DNA of 64,000 nucleotides from Aquimonas sp964586455 (GTDB taxonomy: Bacteria; Pseudomonadota; Gammaproteobacteria; Xanthomonadales; Xanthomonadaceae): NCBI GenBank assembly GCA_964586455.1, contig CAZPHV010000021.1:9949-73948 (forward strand), read 5' to 3'. The notes beneath the pieces were generated by a model. That model made no database searches, was not told the origin of the DNA, and worked only from the letters and a program-made list of their open reading frames with translations. The first letter of the stretch is position 1, and every line of letters starts with the position of its first letter. The position numbers and the translations under genes were made by a program. Of the stretch, positions 17,251-25,745 are shown in pieces.

Positions 17251-17400
17251 TCTAGCTTTGACGCGCTGCGGCGAAGCCCTCCCGCAGCACGACCCTGAAA
17301 TCGAATCACAGCGAGGTGGCCTGGCGGAAACGCCGGTCGAGCGTGCGACATGTCCACTACCGTCGACTGAAAATCCTGGTCCGCGCCGGCACCCGAACCC

Positions 17401-17421
17401 AGGGCGCTTGCGCCCTTTTTT
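17401..17421 (+). terminator. Intrinsic terminator in the thrS leader
   Basis: AGGGCG-CTTG-CGCCCT followed by a run of T (17416-17421) is a classic tetraloop terminator, placed 57 bp before the thrS start. Since a second hairpin already follows pilU at 17212, this one may act as an attenuator in the thrS leader. No threonine-rich leader peptide or T-box motif was recognised. Confidence 0.75.
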
Positions 17422-17477
17422 GTTGCTCGCCGCCCGCGCTTTGAGCGCCGGGCAGGCCCTCCGCACGAGTGAATCCC

Positions 17478-19397
17478 ATGCTCCACATCACGCTTCCCGA
17501 CGGCAGCCGCCGTGAATTCGACAACCCGCTGACGGTCGGTGATGTCGCCGCCAGCATCGGCGCCGGTCTCGCCAAAGCCGCACTCGCCGGCAAGGTTGAC
17601 GGCAAACTGGTCGACACCAGCCACCGCATCGAGGCCGATGCCTCGCTGGAAATCGTCACCGACAAGCACCCCGACGCGCTGGAGATCCTGCGCCACTCGA
17701 CCGCGCATCTGCTGGCCCAGGCCGTGCAGCGCCTGTTCCCCGGTGCCCAGGTCACGATCGGCCCGGTGATCGACAACGGCTTCTACTACGACTTCGCCTA
17801 CGAGCGTCCGTTCACGCCGGACGACCTGCCGAAGATCGAAGAAGAAATGCAGAAGATCGTCGCCGAGAAGCTGGCCGTCAGCCGCACGGTGAAGTCGCGC
17901 GACGATGCGATCACCTTCTTCCGCGGCATGGGTGAGCACTTCAAGGCTGAGATCATCGAGTCGATCCCGGCCAACGAAGACCTCTCCCTGTACTCGCAGG
18001 GTGAGTTCACCGACCTCTGCCGTGGCCCGCACGTGCCGGGCACCGACAAGCTGCGCGCCTTCAAGCTGATGAAGGTGGCTGGTGCCTACTGGCGCGGCGA
18101 TTCCAACAACCAGATGCTCTCGCGGATCTACGGCACAGCCTGGTTGAACGACAAGGACCTCAAGGCGCATCTGCATCAGCTGGAAGAGGCCGAGAAGCGC
18201 GACCACCGCCGCATCGCCAAGCAGCTGCACCTGTTCCACCAGCAGGAAGAGGCGCCCGGGATGGTGTTCTGGCATCCGCGCGGCTGGGCGCTGTGGCAGA
18301 CGGTCGAGCAGTACATGCGCGGCGTCTACAAGGCTTCGGGCTACCAGGAGGTCCGCTGCCCGCAGATTCTGGATGTCTCGCTGTGGAAGAAGTCGGGCCA
18401 CTGGGACAACTACAAGGAAAACATGTTCTTCACCGAGTCCGAGAAGCGGACCTATGCGGTGAAGCCCATGAACTGCCCGGGCCATGTGCAGATCTTCAAC
18501 TCCGGCCTGCACAGCTACCGCGACCTGCCGATCCGCTATGGCGAGTTCGGCGGCTGCCATCGCAACGAGCCCTCGGGCGCCCTGCACGGCATCATGCGCG
18601 TCCGCGCCTTCACTCAGGACGACGGCCATGTGTTCTGCACCGAGGATCAGGTCGAGGCCGAAGTCACCGCTTTTCACCTGCAGGCGATGGCGGTCTACCG
18701 CGACTTCGGCTTTTCCGACATCTCGCTGAAGATCGCCCTGCGCCCGGACTCGCGTCTTGGCGATGACGCCACATGGGACAAGGCCGAGGGCGCGCTGCGC
18801 GCGGCGCTGTCCTCCGCGGGTGTTAGCTGGGAGGAGCTGCCCGGCGAGGGCGCCTTCTACGGCCCCAAAATCGAATACCACATGCGCGACTCGATCGGCC
18901 GCAGCTGGCAGGTCGGCACCATGCAGGTCGACTTCATGATGCCGGGCCGGCTCGGCGCCGAGTACGTCGACGAGAGCAGCACGCGCCGGCATCCGGTGAT
19001 GCTGCATCGGGCCATCGTCGGTTCGATGGAGCGCTTCATCGGCATCCTGATCGAGCATCACGCGGGCCTGTTCCCGCTGTGGCTGGCGCCGGTGCAGGCG
19101 GTCGTGATGAATATCACCGACGCCCAGGGCGACTATGTCCGCGAGGTGACCCAAGCCCTTGTCCAGCAGGGCTTCCGCGTTCAGGCCGACTTGAGAAACG
19201 AAAAGATCGGTTATAAGATTCGGGAGCATACCCTGCAGAAGATTCCCTATCTCCTTGTCGTGGGCGACCGTGAAAAGGAGCAAGGGTTGATCGCAGTGCG
19301 CGCGCGTTCCGGCGAAGATCTGGGCAGCTTTCCGCTGTCCGAGCTGATCGAACGGTTGCGCGCCGAGAACGGACCGACTGCCGTTGCCCAGGCCTGA
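17478..19397 (+). CDS. thrS: Threonine--tRNA ligase
   Basis: Class II aminoacyl-tRNA synthetase charging tRNA-Thr, with editing of mischarged serine. It is 639 residues: TGS domain (MLHITLPDGSRREFDNPLTV) at 1-60, editing domain with HSTAHLLAQAVQRLFP, catalytic core with MNCPGHVQIF, RVRAFTQDDGHVFC and HRAIVGSMERFIGIL, and anticodon-binding domain from about 535. A GTG three codons upstream (17469) is an alternative start; the ATG fits the family N terminus. First gene of the thrS-infC-rpmI-rplT-pheST-ihfA operon. Confidence 0.96.
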   Translation: MLHITLPDGSRREFDNPLTVGDVAASIGAGLAKAALAGKVDGKLVDTSHRIEADASLEIVTDKHPDALEILRHSTAHLLAQAVQRLFPGAQVTIGPVIDNGFYYDFAYERPFTPDDLPKIEEEMQKIVAEKLAVSRTVKSRDDAITFFRGMGEHFKAEIIESIPANEDLSLYSQGEFTDLCRGPHVPGTDKLRAFKLMKVAGAYWRGDSNNQMLSRIYGTAWLNDKDLKAHLHQLEEAEKRDHRRIAKQLHLFHQQEEAPGMVFWHPRGWALWQTVEQYMRGVYKASGYQEVRCPQILDVSLWKKSGHWDNYKENMFFTESEKRTYAVKPMNCPGHVQIFNSGLHSYRDLPIRYGEFGGCHRNEPSGALHGIMRVRAFTQDDGHVFCTEDQVEAEVTAFHLQAMAVYRDFGFSDISLKIALRPDSRLGDDATWDKAEGALRAALSSAGVSWEELPGEGAFYGPKIEYHMRDSIGRSWQVGTMQVDFMMPGRLGAEYVDESSTRRHPVMLHRAIVGSMERFIGILIEHHAGLFPLWLAPVQAVVMNITDAQGDYVREVTQALVQQGFRVQADLRNEKIGYKIREHTLQKIPYLLVVGDREKEQGLIAVRARSGEDLGSFPLSELIERLRAENGPTAVAQA

Positions 19398-19460
19398 TCC
19401 TTTCAAGATCAAGGGCTTGGCCGAAGGGGTCGGGCAGAGAACCCGCACGGAGACACGCGA

Positions 19461-19982
19461 ATCAATACTGACAAGCTGAACCGCAAGAACCACGAAATCC
19501 GGGTGCCGCGCGTGCGCGTCATCGGTGCCGAAGGCGAGAACATCGGTGTTCTGAGCCGCGACGACGCTCTGCGCATGGCGCTGGAGCTGGAGCTCGATCT
19601 GGTCGAGATCCAGCCCAATGTCGACCCGCCGGTCTGTCGCATCATGGATTTCGGCAAGTTCCGCTTTGAGCAGCAGAAGAAGGCAAGCGCCGCAAAGAAG
19701 AAGCAGAAGCAGGTGGAGTTGAAGGAACTGAAGTTCCGCCCCACCACGGATGTCGGCGATTACGCCATCAAGCTGCGCAATATCCGGCGTTTCCTTGAGG
19801 AAGGCGACAAGGTCAAGATCAACATCCGCTTCAAGGGCCGCGAGATGGCCCATCAGGAGCTCGGTCTGGCGATGGCTGCCAAGATCGAGGCCGATCTGGG
19901 GGACGAAGTGGTCATCGAGCAGCGGCCGCGCCTTGAAGGTCGCCAGATGGTCATGATGATCGCGCCCAAGAAGAAGCAGTAA
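19461..19982 (+). CDS. infC: Translation initiation factor IF-3, with AUC start
   Basis: IF-3 binds the 30S subunit, prevents premature 50S joining and rejects non-AUG starts. The in-frame codon at the family N terminus is ATC at 19461, giving MNTDKLNRKNHEIRVPRVRV, with GGAGA 7 bases upstream. No ATG or GTG gives a full-length protein; the first GTG (19503) would lose the N-terminal residues. It has 173 residues, N- and C-domains joined by a lysine-rich linker (QQKKASAAKKKQKQVELKE). The rare start codon is the known basis of IF-3 autoregulation in Escherichia coli (AUU there). Confidence 0.93.
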   Translation: MNTDKLNRKNHEIRVPRVRVIGAEGENIGVLSRDDALRMALELELDLVEIQPNVDPPVCRIMDFGKFRFEQQKKASAAKKKQKQVELKELKFRPTTDVGDYAIKLRNIRRFLEEGDKVKINIRFKGREMAHQELGLAMAAKIEADLGDEVVIEQRPRLEGRQMVMMIAPKKKQ

Positions 19983-20350
19983 GCGTCACCAAGCGTGATG
20001 TCGCAGGCCCCGGCCCTTACCGGCCGGGGCTTTGCGCATTCAAGTCACCGCAGGACGCGGTGGATGCGCTCCGGGCCATGCAGCCCGGGCGCGCAGGCAG
20101 GGCGGGCTGGAGCCCGTGACTGTCCATCCCGGTTCGCCGGGTGTTTGTCGGTCGTGGCGGTTTGGCGATCGACGTCTGCGCGGTGCCTCATGCATTCGCA
20201 CAGGCAGCAGGCGCCCACCCCAGGCTCGGCCTGGAGAGGGCTACAAGCGCGGAATGTGCTCCCCAAGTGGGTCTGATCCCGATCAGGCTCCGCGCATTCC
20301 GGGTATCCAAGATCCGCAGCGGCCAAAGCCGCTGCAGCAAGGAGTTTCCA
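19983..20350 (+). promoter_or_regulatory. rpmI leader with hairpins (possible L20-responsive region)
   Basis: The 368-bp infC-rpmI gap has no gene. It holds a 9-bp GC stem at 20008-20031 followed by three T, a CTGATC/GATCAG stem at 20273-20286, and an 8-bp stem with CAAA loop at 20316-20335 that ends 3 bases before the AAGGAG Shine-Dalgarno of rpmI. In E. coli and Bacillus, L20 represses this operon through the rpmI leader or upstream RNA. The position fits, but homology to the known folds was not established. Confidence 0.45.
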
Positions 20351-20548
20351 ATGCCCAAGATGAAGACCAACCGGGCTGCCGCGAAGCGTTTTCGCAAGAC
20401 GGCATCCGGCAAGTTCAAGTGTGGCCATGCGTTCAAGAGCCACATCCTGACCAAGAAGTCGACCAAGCGTAAGCGCGGTCTGCGCGCCACCAACCACGTT
20501 CGTGCGGAGGACGCGGGTCGCGTCCAGCGCATGCTCCCGTACCTCTAA
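20351..20548 (+). CDS. rpmI: 50S ribosomal protein L35
   Basis: A 65-residue basic large-subunit protein, MPKMKTNRAAAKRFRKTASG at the N terminus and HVRAEDAGRVQRMLPYL at the end, the usual length and pattern. The start is fixed by the invariant MPKMKT and the AAGGAG site 6 bases upstream. Translation of rplT is likely coupled to it. Confidence 0.97.
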   Translation: MPKMKTNRAAAKRFRKTASGKFKCGHAFKSHILTKKSTKRKRGLRATNHVRAEDAGRVQRMLPYL

Positions 20549-20563
20549 GGGAGGATCGCACCC

Positions 20564-20920
20564 ATGGCACGAGTCAAGCGTGGCGTTACCGCCCGTCGCC
20601 GTCACAAGTCCGTCCTCGCGCGCGCGAAGGGCTACTACAACGCTCGCCGCAAGGTGTTCCGCGTTGCCAAGCAGGCCGTTACCAAGGCCGGCCAGTACGC
20701 CTACATCGGCCGCAAGCAGCGCAAGCGTCAGTTCCGCGCCCTGTGGATCGTCCGCATCAATGCGGCGGCCCGCCAGTTCGGCCTGTCGTACAGCCGTTTC
20801 ATGAACGGCCTGAAGAAAGCCAGCATCAGCCTCGACCGCAAGGTCCTGTCCGATCTGGCCGTGCACGATCTGCCGGCGTTCGGTTCGCTGGCTGAGAAGG
20901 CCAAGGGCGCCCTGGCCTAA
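20564..20920 (+). CDS. rplT: 50S ribosomal protein L20
   Basis: Early-assembly 23S rRNA-binding protein and autorepressor of the rpmI-rplT unit in E. coli. It is 118 residues, MARVKRGVTARRRHKSVLAR at the start, followed by the long basic helix and the globular C-terminal domain (SYSRFMNGLKKASISLDRKV). A GGGAGG ribosome-binding site lies 9 bases upstream. Confidence 0.97.
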   Translation: MARVKRGVTARRRHKSVLARAKGYYNARRKVFRVAKQAVTKAGQYAYIGRKQRKRQFRALWIVRINAAARQFGLSYSRFMNGLKKASISLDRKVLSDLAVHDLPAFGSLAEKAKGALA

Positions 20921-20938
20921 GGCCCGAGCGTTCGACAT

Positions 20939-20996
20939 GCCGCGGTGGTGACACCGCGGCCTCTCCTGTGGGGAAGGGCATGCTCTTCCCCACAGG
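20939..20996 (+). promoter_or_regulatory. Tandem hairpins between rplT and pheS (candidate attenuator)
   Basis: Two perfect hairpins stand side by side: 9 bp with a GTGA (GNRA-type) loop at 20939-20960, and at least 12 bp at 20965-20996, extending into a GCATGC core, followed by CGTTTTC. The second resembles an intrinsic terminator. In E. coli pheST is controlled by attenuation through a Phe-rich leader peptide, but only a 4-codon ATG frame without Phe is visible here. Confidence 0.6.
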
Positions 20997-21128
20997 CGTT
21001 TTCGGGGCAGTGAATTCGCCGGGGCTTGGCTTGCGCGTACTTCCACGGCAGGCTTGCCGACCCTCTCCGGGCTTCGGCCCCGGGGCCACACGCCCGTCCC
21101 CGCACGGGCTCAGCAACGAGCGATCAGC

Positions 21129-22124
21129 ATGAGCGAGTTGGAAGCGCAGGCGCGCAGCGCCGCGAACGAGATCGAGCAGGCCGTCAGCATTGACGTGCTG
21201 GAAACCATCCGCGTGCGCCTGTTGGGCAAGTCGGGCCTGATCACCGAGCAGTTGAAGCGCCTGGGTGCGCTGGCGCCCGAAGAACGCAAGGCTGCTGGCG
21301 CCGAGGTCAATCGCGTCAAGCAAGCTCTGACGGATGCGATTGCCGCCCGTCGCGAGTCATTGGAGCAGTCCGCGCTCGCAGAACGCCTGGCCTCTGAACG
21401 CATCGACGTCAGCCTGCCTGGGCGCGGACCGCGTGCCGGCAGCCTGCACCCGGTCGCGCGTGCTGCCGAACGCATCGCCGGCATTTTCGCGCGCATGGGC
21501 TACGAACTGGCCGACGGCCCCGAGATCGAGGACGACTGGCACAACTTCGAGGCGCTGAATTTCCCGCCGCATCACCCGGCGCGGGCCATGCACGACACCT
21601 TCTACTTCCCGGACGGCCGCCTGCTGCGCACGCATACCTCGCCGGTGCAGGTGCGCTACATGCGCGAGCGCCAGCCGCCGTTCCGGATGATCGCGATCGG
21701 CAAGGTCTACCGTTCGGATTCCGACCAAACGCACTCGCCGATGTTCCATCAGATGGAGGGCCTGCTGATCGACGAGACCAGCACCTTCGCGGACCTGAAG
21801 GGCACGCTGAAGCAGTTCGTCGATGCCTTCTTCGAGCGCGACTTTTCGATGCGCTTCCGCCCCAGCTATTTCCCCTTCACCGAGCCCTCGGCCGAAGTTG
21901 ATATCCGCTGGGACCGGGAGGACGGCAGCGAGCGCTGGCTGGAGGTACTGGGCTGCGGCATGGTGCACCCGAACGTATTGCGCAGCTGCGGCATCGACCC
22001 GGAGCGCTACACCGGTTTCGCGTTCGGCATCGGCATCGAGCGCTTTGCGATGCTGCGTTACGGTGTCGGCGATCTGCGCAGCTTCTTCGAGAACGACACG
22101 CGGTTCCTCGCCCAGTTCGCCTGA
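21129..22124 (+). CDS. pheS: Phenylalanine--tRNA ligase alpha subunit
   Basis: Catalytic subunit of the (alpha-beta)2 class II PheRS. It is 331 residues: N-terminal coiled-coil that binds tRNA (MSELEAQARSAANEIEQAV), motif 1 region HPVARAAERIAGIFARMGYE, motif 2 with HTSPVQVRYMRERQPPFRM, and motif 3 YTGFAFGIGIERFAMLRYGV. The start MSELEA was chosen over an open upstream extension that reads through the leader. The TGA stop lies in the loop of a 9-bp hairpin (22113-22133). Confidence 0.96.
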   Translation: MSELEAQARSAANEIEQAVSIDVLETIRVRLLGKSGLITEQLKRLGALAPEERKAAGAEVNRVKQALTDAIAARRESLEQSALAERLASERIDVSLPGRGPRAGSLHPVARAAERIAGIFARMGYELADGPEIEDDWHNFEALNFPPHHPARAMHDTFYFPDGRLLRTHTSPVQVRYMRERQPPFRMIAIGKVYRSDSDQTHSPMFHQMEGLLIDETSTFADLKGTLKQFVDAFFERDFSMRFRPSYFPFTEPSAEVDIRWDREDGSERWLEVLGCGMVHPNVLRSCGIDPERYTGFAFGIGIERFAMLRYGVGDLRSFFENDTRFLAQFA

Positions 22125-22133
22125 GGCGAACTG
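22113..22133 (+). other. Hairpin with the pheS stop codon in its loop
   Basis: CAGTTCGCC (22113-22121) pairs perfectly with GGCGAACTG (22125-22133); the three loop bases are the TGA stop. A GGGATTC-type block (22135-22155) follows directly. Confidence 0.7.
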
Positions 22134-22134
22134 C

Positions 22135-22155
22135 GGGATTCGGGATTGGGGATTT
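22135..22155. repeat. Short GGGATTC repeat block between pheS and pheT
   Basis: Three heptamers (GGGATTC, GGGATTG, GGGATTT) lie in the 79-bp pheS-pheT gap. No inverted partner arm is visible, so this is a partial or single-arm copy. Confidence 0.8.
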
Positions 22156-22203
22156 GTAAGCCGCAGCGAGCCTGGCTCGCGCGGCCTCTCATGGACACAG
22201 GCA

Positions 22204-24627
22204 ATGAAGTTTTCCGAGAACTGGCTGCGCGAACACGTCACCGTCGAGGCATCGCGCGCGGAGCTTGCTGAGAAGCTGACCGCGATCGGGCTTGAAGTCG
22301 AAGAGATCAGCTCTCTCGGTGAGGGGCTGGCAGGCGTGGTGGTGGCGCAGATTCTGGAGTGCACCCGGCACCCTGAAGCCGATCGCCTGCAGGTGTGCAC
22401 GGTCGATACAGGCAGCGGCACTGTGCAGATTGTGTGCGGTGCGCCGAATGCGCGGCCTGGGCTGAAGGCTCCACTGGCCGCGGTAGGCGCCGAGCTGCCG
22501 GGCGGACTCAAGATCAAGCCGGCCAAGCTGCGCGGCGTCGAGAGCTTCGGCATGCTCTGCTCGGCCAAGGAGCTCGGCGTCGACGCCGATGCCTCGGGGC
22601 TGATGGAGCTTCCGGCCGATGCACCGGTGGGCGCCGCGTTTGCCGACTACCTCGGCCTGCCGGATGCCAGCATCGAGATCAAGCTGACGCCGAACCGTGC
22701 CGACTGCTTCGGTGTGCGTGGCATCGCCTTTGATGTCGCCGCAGTGCTGGGCGCGAACGTCAAACCGCTGAACATTCCGGCCGCGGCGGTGAACAGCAAC
22801 GACGCGCTGGCGGTCGAGCTGCATGCAGGTGCGGCCGCGCCGCGCTACTGCGGTCGCGTCATCGAAGGCATCAACGCGGCATCACCGACGCCGCTGTGGA
22901 TGGCTGAACGCCTGCGTCGATCCGGCATCCGTCCGATCAGTTTTCTGGTCGACGTCACCCAATACGTGATGCTGGAACTCGGCCAGCCCATGCACGCCTT
23001 CGATCGCGCCACGCTGACCGGGCCGGTCGGGGTGCGCGCTGCGCGTGCAGGTGAAACCCTGAAGCTGCTGGACGAACGCGATGTCACGCTCGATGAAGGC
23101 TTTCTGGTCATCACCGATGCTGAGCGCGCGATCGCGCTGGCCGGCGTGATGGGTGGCTGGGACACCCGTGTCACCACCGACAGCCGCAGCGTGTTCCTGG
23201 AGAGCGCGCACTTCGCGCCGGATGCCATCATCGGCCGCGCCCGCAAGCTGGGCCTGCACACCGATGCCTCGCACCGATTCGAGCGCGGTGTCGATCCCGA
23301 GTTGCCGCGGCAGGCGCTGGAGCGCGCGACGCAGTTGATCCTGGCTCACGCCGGCGGCCATGCCGGCCCGGTGACGGAAGCGTCACTGCCAGAACATCTC
23401 GCCCAGCCGAAATCGGTGCGCCTGCGTCGCGCGCGGCTGGCGCGTGTGCTCGGTGTGCACATCGACGACGGCGAGGTCGAGCGCATCCTGCGCGCGCTGG
23501 GCATGCAGGTCGAAGCCTTTGACGGCGCCGCGGACGAACCCGTGGATGCCCTGCGCGGCTCGCATTTCGGCGGCGGCTGGTGGGTAACCCCACCCACTCG
23601 ACGTTTCGACATCGCGATCGAGGAAGACCTGATCGAAGAAGTCGTGCGCATTCACGGCTACGAGGCCATTCCGACCAGTACGCCGACCGGTGCGATCCCG
23701 CTGGCCATGCCCAGCGAGACCCGCGTGGGTGAGGGTGAGCTGCGGCGGGCGCTGGCAGGCCGCGGCTACCGCGAGGCGATCTGCTTCGCCTTCGTCGAGC
23801 AGGCACTGCTGGCGCGTTGGGGCCTGACTGAGGGCGCGATCGCACTGGCCAATCCGCTCAGTGCTGAGCTCGCGGTGATGCGCACGGCCCTGCTTCCCGG
23901 TCTGGTGCAGGCCCTTGCTCACAACCGTGATCGTCAAGACGCGCGGCCACGCCTTTTCGAAGTCGGCCGCGTGTTCCGGCAGGGCCCAGATGCGCCGGTC
24001 GAGACTGTGCGCTTTGCCGCCGCCGCCACCGGTCGCGCCGAGGCCGAGCAGTGGGGCGTGCCGACACGCGCGCTCGACTTCTATGACCTGAAGGCGGATC
24101 TGGAGTCCGTGTTGGCGCTGTCGGGCGACTGCGCCCGCGCCGAGTTCCGTCCGACCACGGCGGCCTTCCTCCACCCCGGACGCGGTGCCGACGTGTGGCT
24201 GGGCGAGCGCTGCATCGGTTGGATCGGCCACCTGCATCCGGCCTTGGCCAGAGCGCTTGATCTGGATGAGGAGGTCGTGGCCTTCGAGGTGGAGCTTGAA
24301 CCTGTACTCGCGCGGGGACTGCCGCGGGCGCAGGCCGTTTCGCGATTCCCTGCCGTCCGTCGGGATATCGCCGTGCTCGTCGCCGAGCAGCACGCCTGGG
24401 CGGCGCTCAAAACTACGCTGGAAACCACGCTGGCGGGCCGTGTTCAAGCGATCCAGCTGTTCGACCAGTACCAGGGCAAGGGGGTCGAGCCCGGCTTCAG
24501 AAGCCTCGCTATAGGCTTGATTTTGCAGGACGTTTCACGCACCCTCACGGATCAAGATGCGGATCAGGCCATCGCCGATGCGGTGGCGGCGCTGTCCGGG
24601 AAGTTCGGCGCCACGCTCAGGGGGTGA
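22204..24627 (+). CDS. pheT: Phenylalanine--tRNA ligase beta subunit
   Basis: Editing and tRNA-binding subunit of PheRS. It is 807 residues, starting MKFSENWLREHV: tRNA-binding (EMAP-like) domain with AQILECTRHPEADRLQVCTV at about 40-150, B3/B4 editing domain, B5 domain, and the C-terminal ferredoxin-like anticodon domain (SRFPAVRRDIAVLVAEQ, then FRSLAIGLILQDVSRTLTDQ). The start is set by MKFSENWL; the longer frame upstream overlaps pheS. Stops 1 bp before the ihfA start codon. Confidence 0.96.
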   Translation: MKFSENWLREHVTVEASRAELAEKLTAIGLEVEEISSLGEGLAGVVVAQILECTRHPEADRLQVCTVDTGSGTVQIVCGAPNARPGLKAPLAAVGAELPGGLKIKPAKLRGVESFGMLCSAKELGVDADASGLMELPADAPVGAAFADYLGLPDASIEIKLTPNRADCFGVRGIAFDVAAVLGANVKPLNIPAAAVNSNDALAVELHAGAAAPRYCGRVIEGINAASPTPLWMAERLRRSGIRPISFLVDVTQYVMLELGQPMHAFDRATLTGPVGVRAARAGETLKLLDERDVTLDEGFLVITDAERAIALAGVMGGWDTRVTTDSRSVFLESAHFAPDAIIGRARKLGLHTDASHRFERGVDPELPRQALERATQLILAHAGGHAGPVTEASLPEHLAQPKSVRLRRARLARVLGVHIDDGEVERILRALGMQVEAFDGAADEPVDALRGSHFGGGWWVTPPTRRFDIAIEEDLIEEVVRIHGYEAIPTSTPTGAIPLAMPSETRVGEGELRRALAGRGYREAICFAFVEQALLARWGLTEGAIALANPLSAELAVMRTALLPGLVQALAHNRDRQDARPRLFEVGRVFRQGPDAPVETVRFAAAATGRAEAEQWGVPTRALDFYDLKADLESVLALSGDCARAEFRPTTAAFLHPGRGADVWLGERCIGWIGHLHPALARALDLDEEVVAFEVELEPVLARGLPRAQAVSRFPAVRRDIAVLVAEQHAWAALKTTLETTLAGRVQAIQLFDQYQGKGVEPGFRSLAIGLILQDVSRTLTDQDADQAIADAVAALSGKFGATLRG

Positions 24628-24628
24628 C

Positions 24629-24928
24629 ATGGCACTGACCAAGGCCGAAATGGCCGAAAAGCTGTTTGATGAGGTCGGCCTCAACAAGCGCGAGGCGAAA
24701 GAATTCGTCGACGCGTTCTTTGATGTGCTGCGCGATGCGCTGGAAACCGGCCACCAGGTGAAGTTGTCCGGCTTCGGCAATTTTGATCTACGCAAGAAGA
24801 ATCAGCGGCCAGGCCGCAATCCGAAGACCGGCGAGGAGATTCCGATCTCCGCTCGCACCGTGGTCACTTTCCGTCCGGGTCAGAAGCTGAAGGAGCGCGT
24901 GGAAGCCTATGCTGGATCCGGGCAGTAA
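24629..24928 (+). CDS. ihfA: Integration host factor subunit alpha
   Basis: DNA-bending protein acting as IHF alpha/beta heterodimer. It is 99 residues with MALTKAEMAEKLFDEVGLNK, then VKLSGFGNFDLRKKNQRPGR and the beta-ribbon arm NPKTGEEIPISARTVVTFRP with the DNA-intercalating proline. It follows pheT within a GGTGACATGG junction, as in other gammaproteobacteria, and overlaps the next gene by 20 bp. Confidence 0.97.
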   Translation: MALTKAEMAEKLFDEVGLNKREAKEFVDAFFDVLRDALETGHQVKLSGFGNFDLRKKNQRPGRNPKTGEEIPISARTVVTFRPGQKLKERVEAYAGSGQ

Positions 24929-25274
24929 CGCCGAGCTTCCGCCGATCCCGGCCAAGCGCTACTTCACCATCGGTGAGGTCAGCGAGCTGTGCCAGGTCAA
25001 GCCGCACGTATTGCGCTACTGGGAAACCGAATTCCCGAGCCTGAAGCCAGTGAAGCGACGCGGCAACCGGCGCTACTACCAGCGTCAGGACGTGCTGACG
25101 ATCCGTCAGATCCGCGCGCTGCTGTACGAGGAAGGCTTCACCATCACGGGTGCTCGCCAACGCTTGGAAAGCGAGGGCCAGCGGCCGCATCCGCTTGCCA
25201 GCGAAGCATCAATGCAGGTGCTGCGCGAGGTCAGGATGGAGCTCGAGGCCGTGCTGCAGCTGCTTAGGAGCTGA
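24909..25274 (+). CDS. MerR family transcriptional regulator
   Basis: A 121-residue MerR-type regulator: winged helix-turn-helix KRYFTIGEVSELCQVKPHVL, then RYWETEFPSLKPVKRRGNRR and a short C-terminal helix. It lacks a recognisable effector domain. It is the small protein that commonly follows ihfA in Pseudomonas and Xanthomonas; its target is not known to me. Overlaps the end of ihfA, so the two are co-translated. Confidence 0.92.
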   Translation: MLDPGSNAELPPIPAKRYFTIGEVSELCQVKPHVLRYWETEFPSLKPVKRRGNRRYYQRQDVLTIRQIRALLYEEGFTITGARQRLESEGQRPHPLASEASMQVLREVRMELEAVLQLLRS

Positions 25275-25312
25275 ATCGACCGCTCCTGTAGGGCTCCGGA
25301 AAACCTGGGGCC

Positions 25313-25341
25313 GAGACAATCCGGAAGCACTCGTCTATACT
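25313..25341 (+). promoter_or_regulatory. Predicted sigma-70 promoter of the tRNA-Pro gene
   Basis: GAGACA at 25313-25318 and TATACT at 25336-25341 are separated by 17 bp, followed by a GC-rich stretch as in stable-RNA promoters. The tRNA starts 66 bp downstream of the -10 box. Confidence 0.6.
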
Positions 25342-25407
25342 TTCGCGCTCTGTGCGGTCGCGGCTCAAAAGCCCACGCGCAGTCCGCAACACTGATCGGA
25401 ATCGCGT

Positions 25408-25484
25408 CGGGGCGTAGCGCAGCCTGGTAGCGCATTTGCCTGGGGGGCAAAGGGTCGTCGGTTCAAATCCGGCCGCCCCGACCA
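25408..25484 (+). tRNA. tRNA-Pro (anticodon GGG)
   Basis: A complete cloverleaf with CCA encoded: acceptor stem CGGGGCG (25408-25414) pairs with CGCCCCG (25474-25480), anticodon stem TTTGC/GCAAA around the loop CTGGGGG with anticodon GGG at 25442-25444, and T loop GGTTCAAATCC. Position behind ihfA-merR is conserved in related genomes. Confidence 0.96.
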
Positions 25485-25513
25485 TCTGATCAACGTTGTG
25501 AAACCGTCGAGAG

Positions 25514-25548
25514 AACAGTCGAGTTGGGGCCTCAGCTCTCGAACTGTT
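25514..25548 (+). terminator. Probable terminator behind tRNA-Pro
   Basis: AACAGTCGAG (25514-25523) pairs with CTCG-A-ACTGTT (25538-25548, one bulged A) and is followed by two T, 30 bp after the tRNA. The rest of the 260-bp gap to the next gene shows nothing recognisable. Confidence 0.5.
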
Positions 25549-25745
25549 TTCGGGTCGCGGCCGTCGGCGCCGCAACTTTCAGTTCTTCCCTCGATTTCCT
25601 ACCGTTGCACTCGAGCGAGGGCTGCTTCGTGCTGCGCGTTGAAGGTCGGTACGCGGCGTGCGGCCATTTGCGCCATCGCTCAAGCGTTGAGGGTCAGTGC
25701 GTAGCCGCTACACTCGGCGACCTTCTTTCCGAATGTGAGCCGACG

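Noticed and set aside
17256..17400. T-box riboswitch before thrS
   Set aside because: A weak GGTGGCC match only; no T-box consensus or specifier structure was seen.
17073..19853. Antisense open frame of over 900 codons across thrS and infC
   Set aside because: It mirrors thrS codon by codon in a high-GC gene, resembles no known family, and has no ribosome-binding site.
20937..20951. Leader peptide before pheS
   Set aside because: The only ATG frame is four codons long and lacks Phe.
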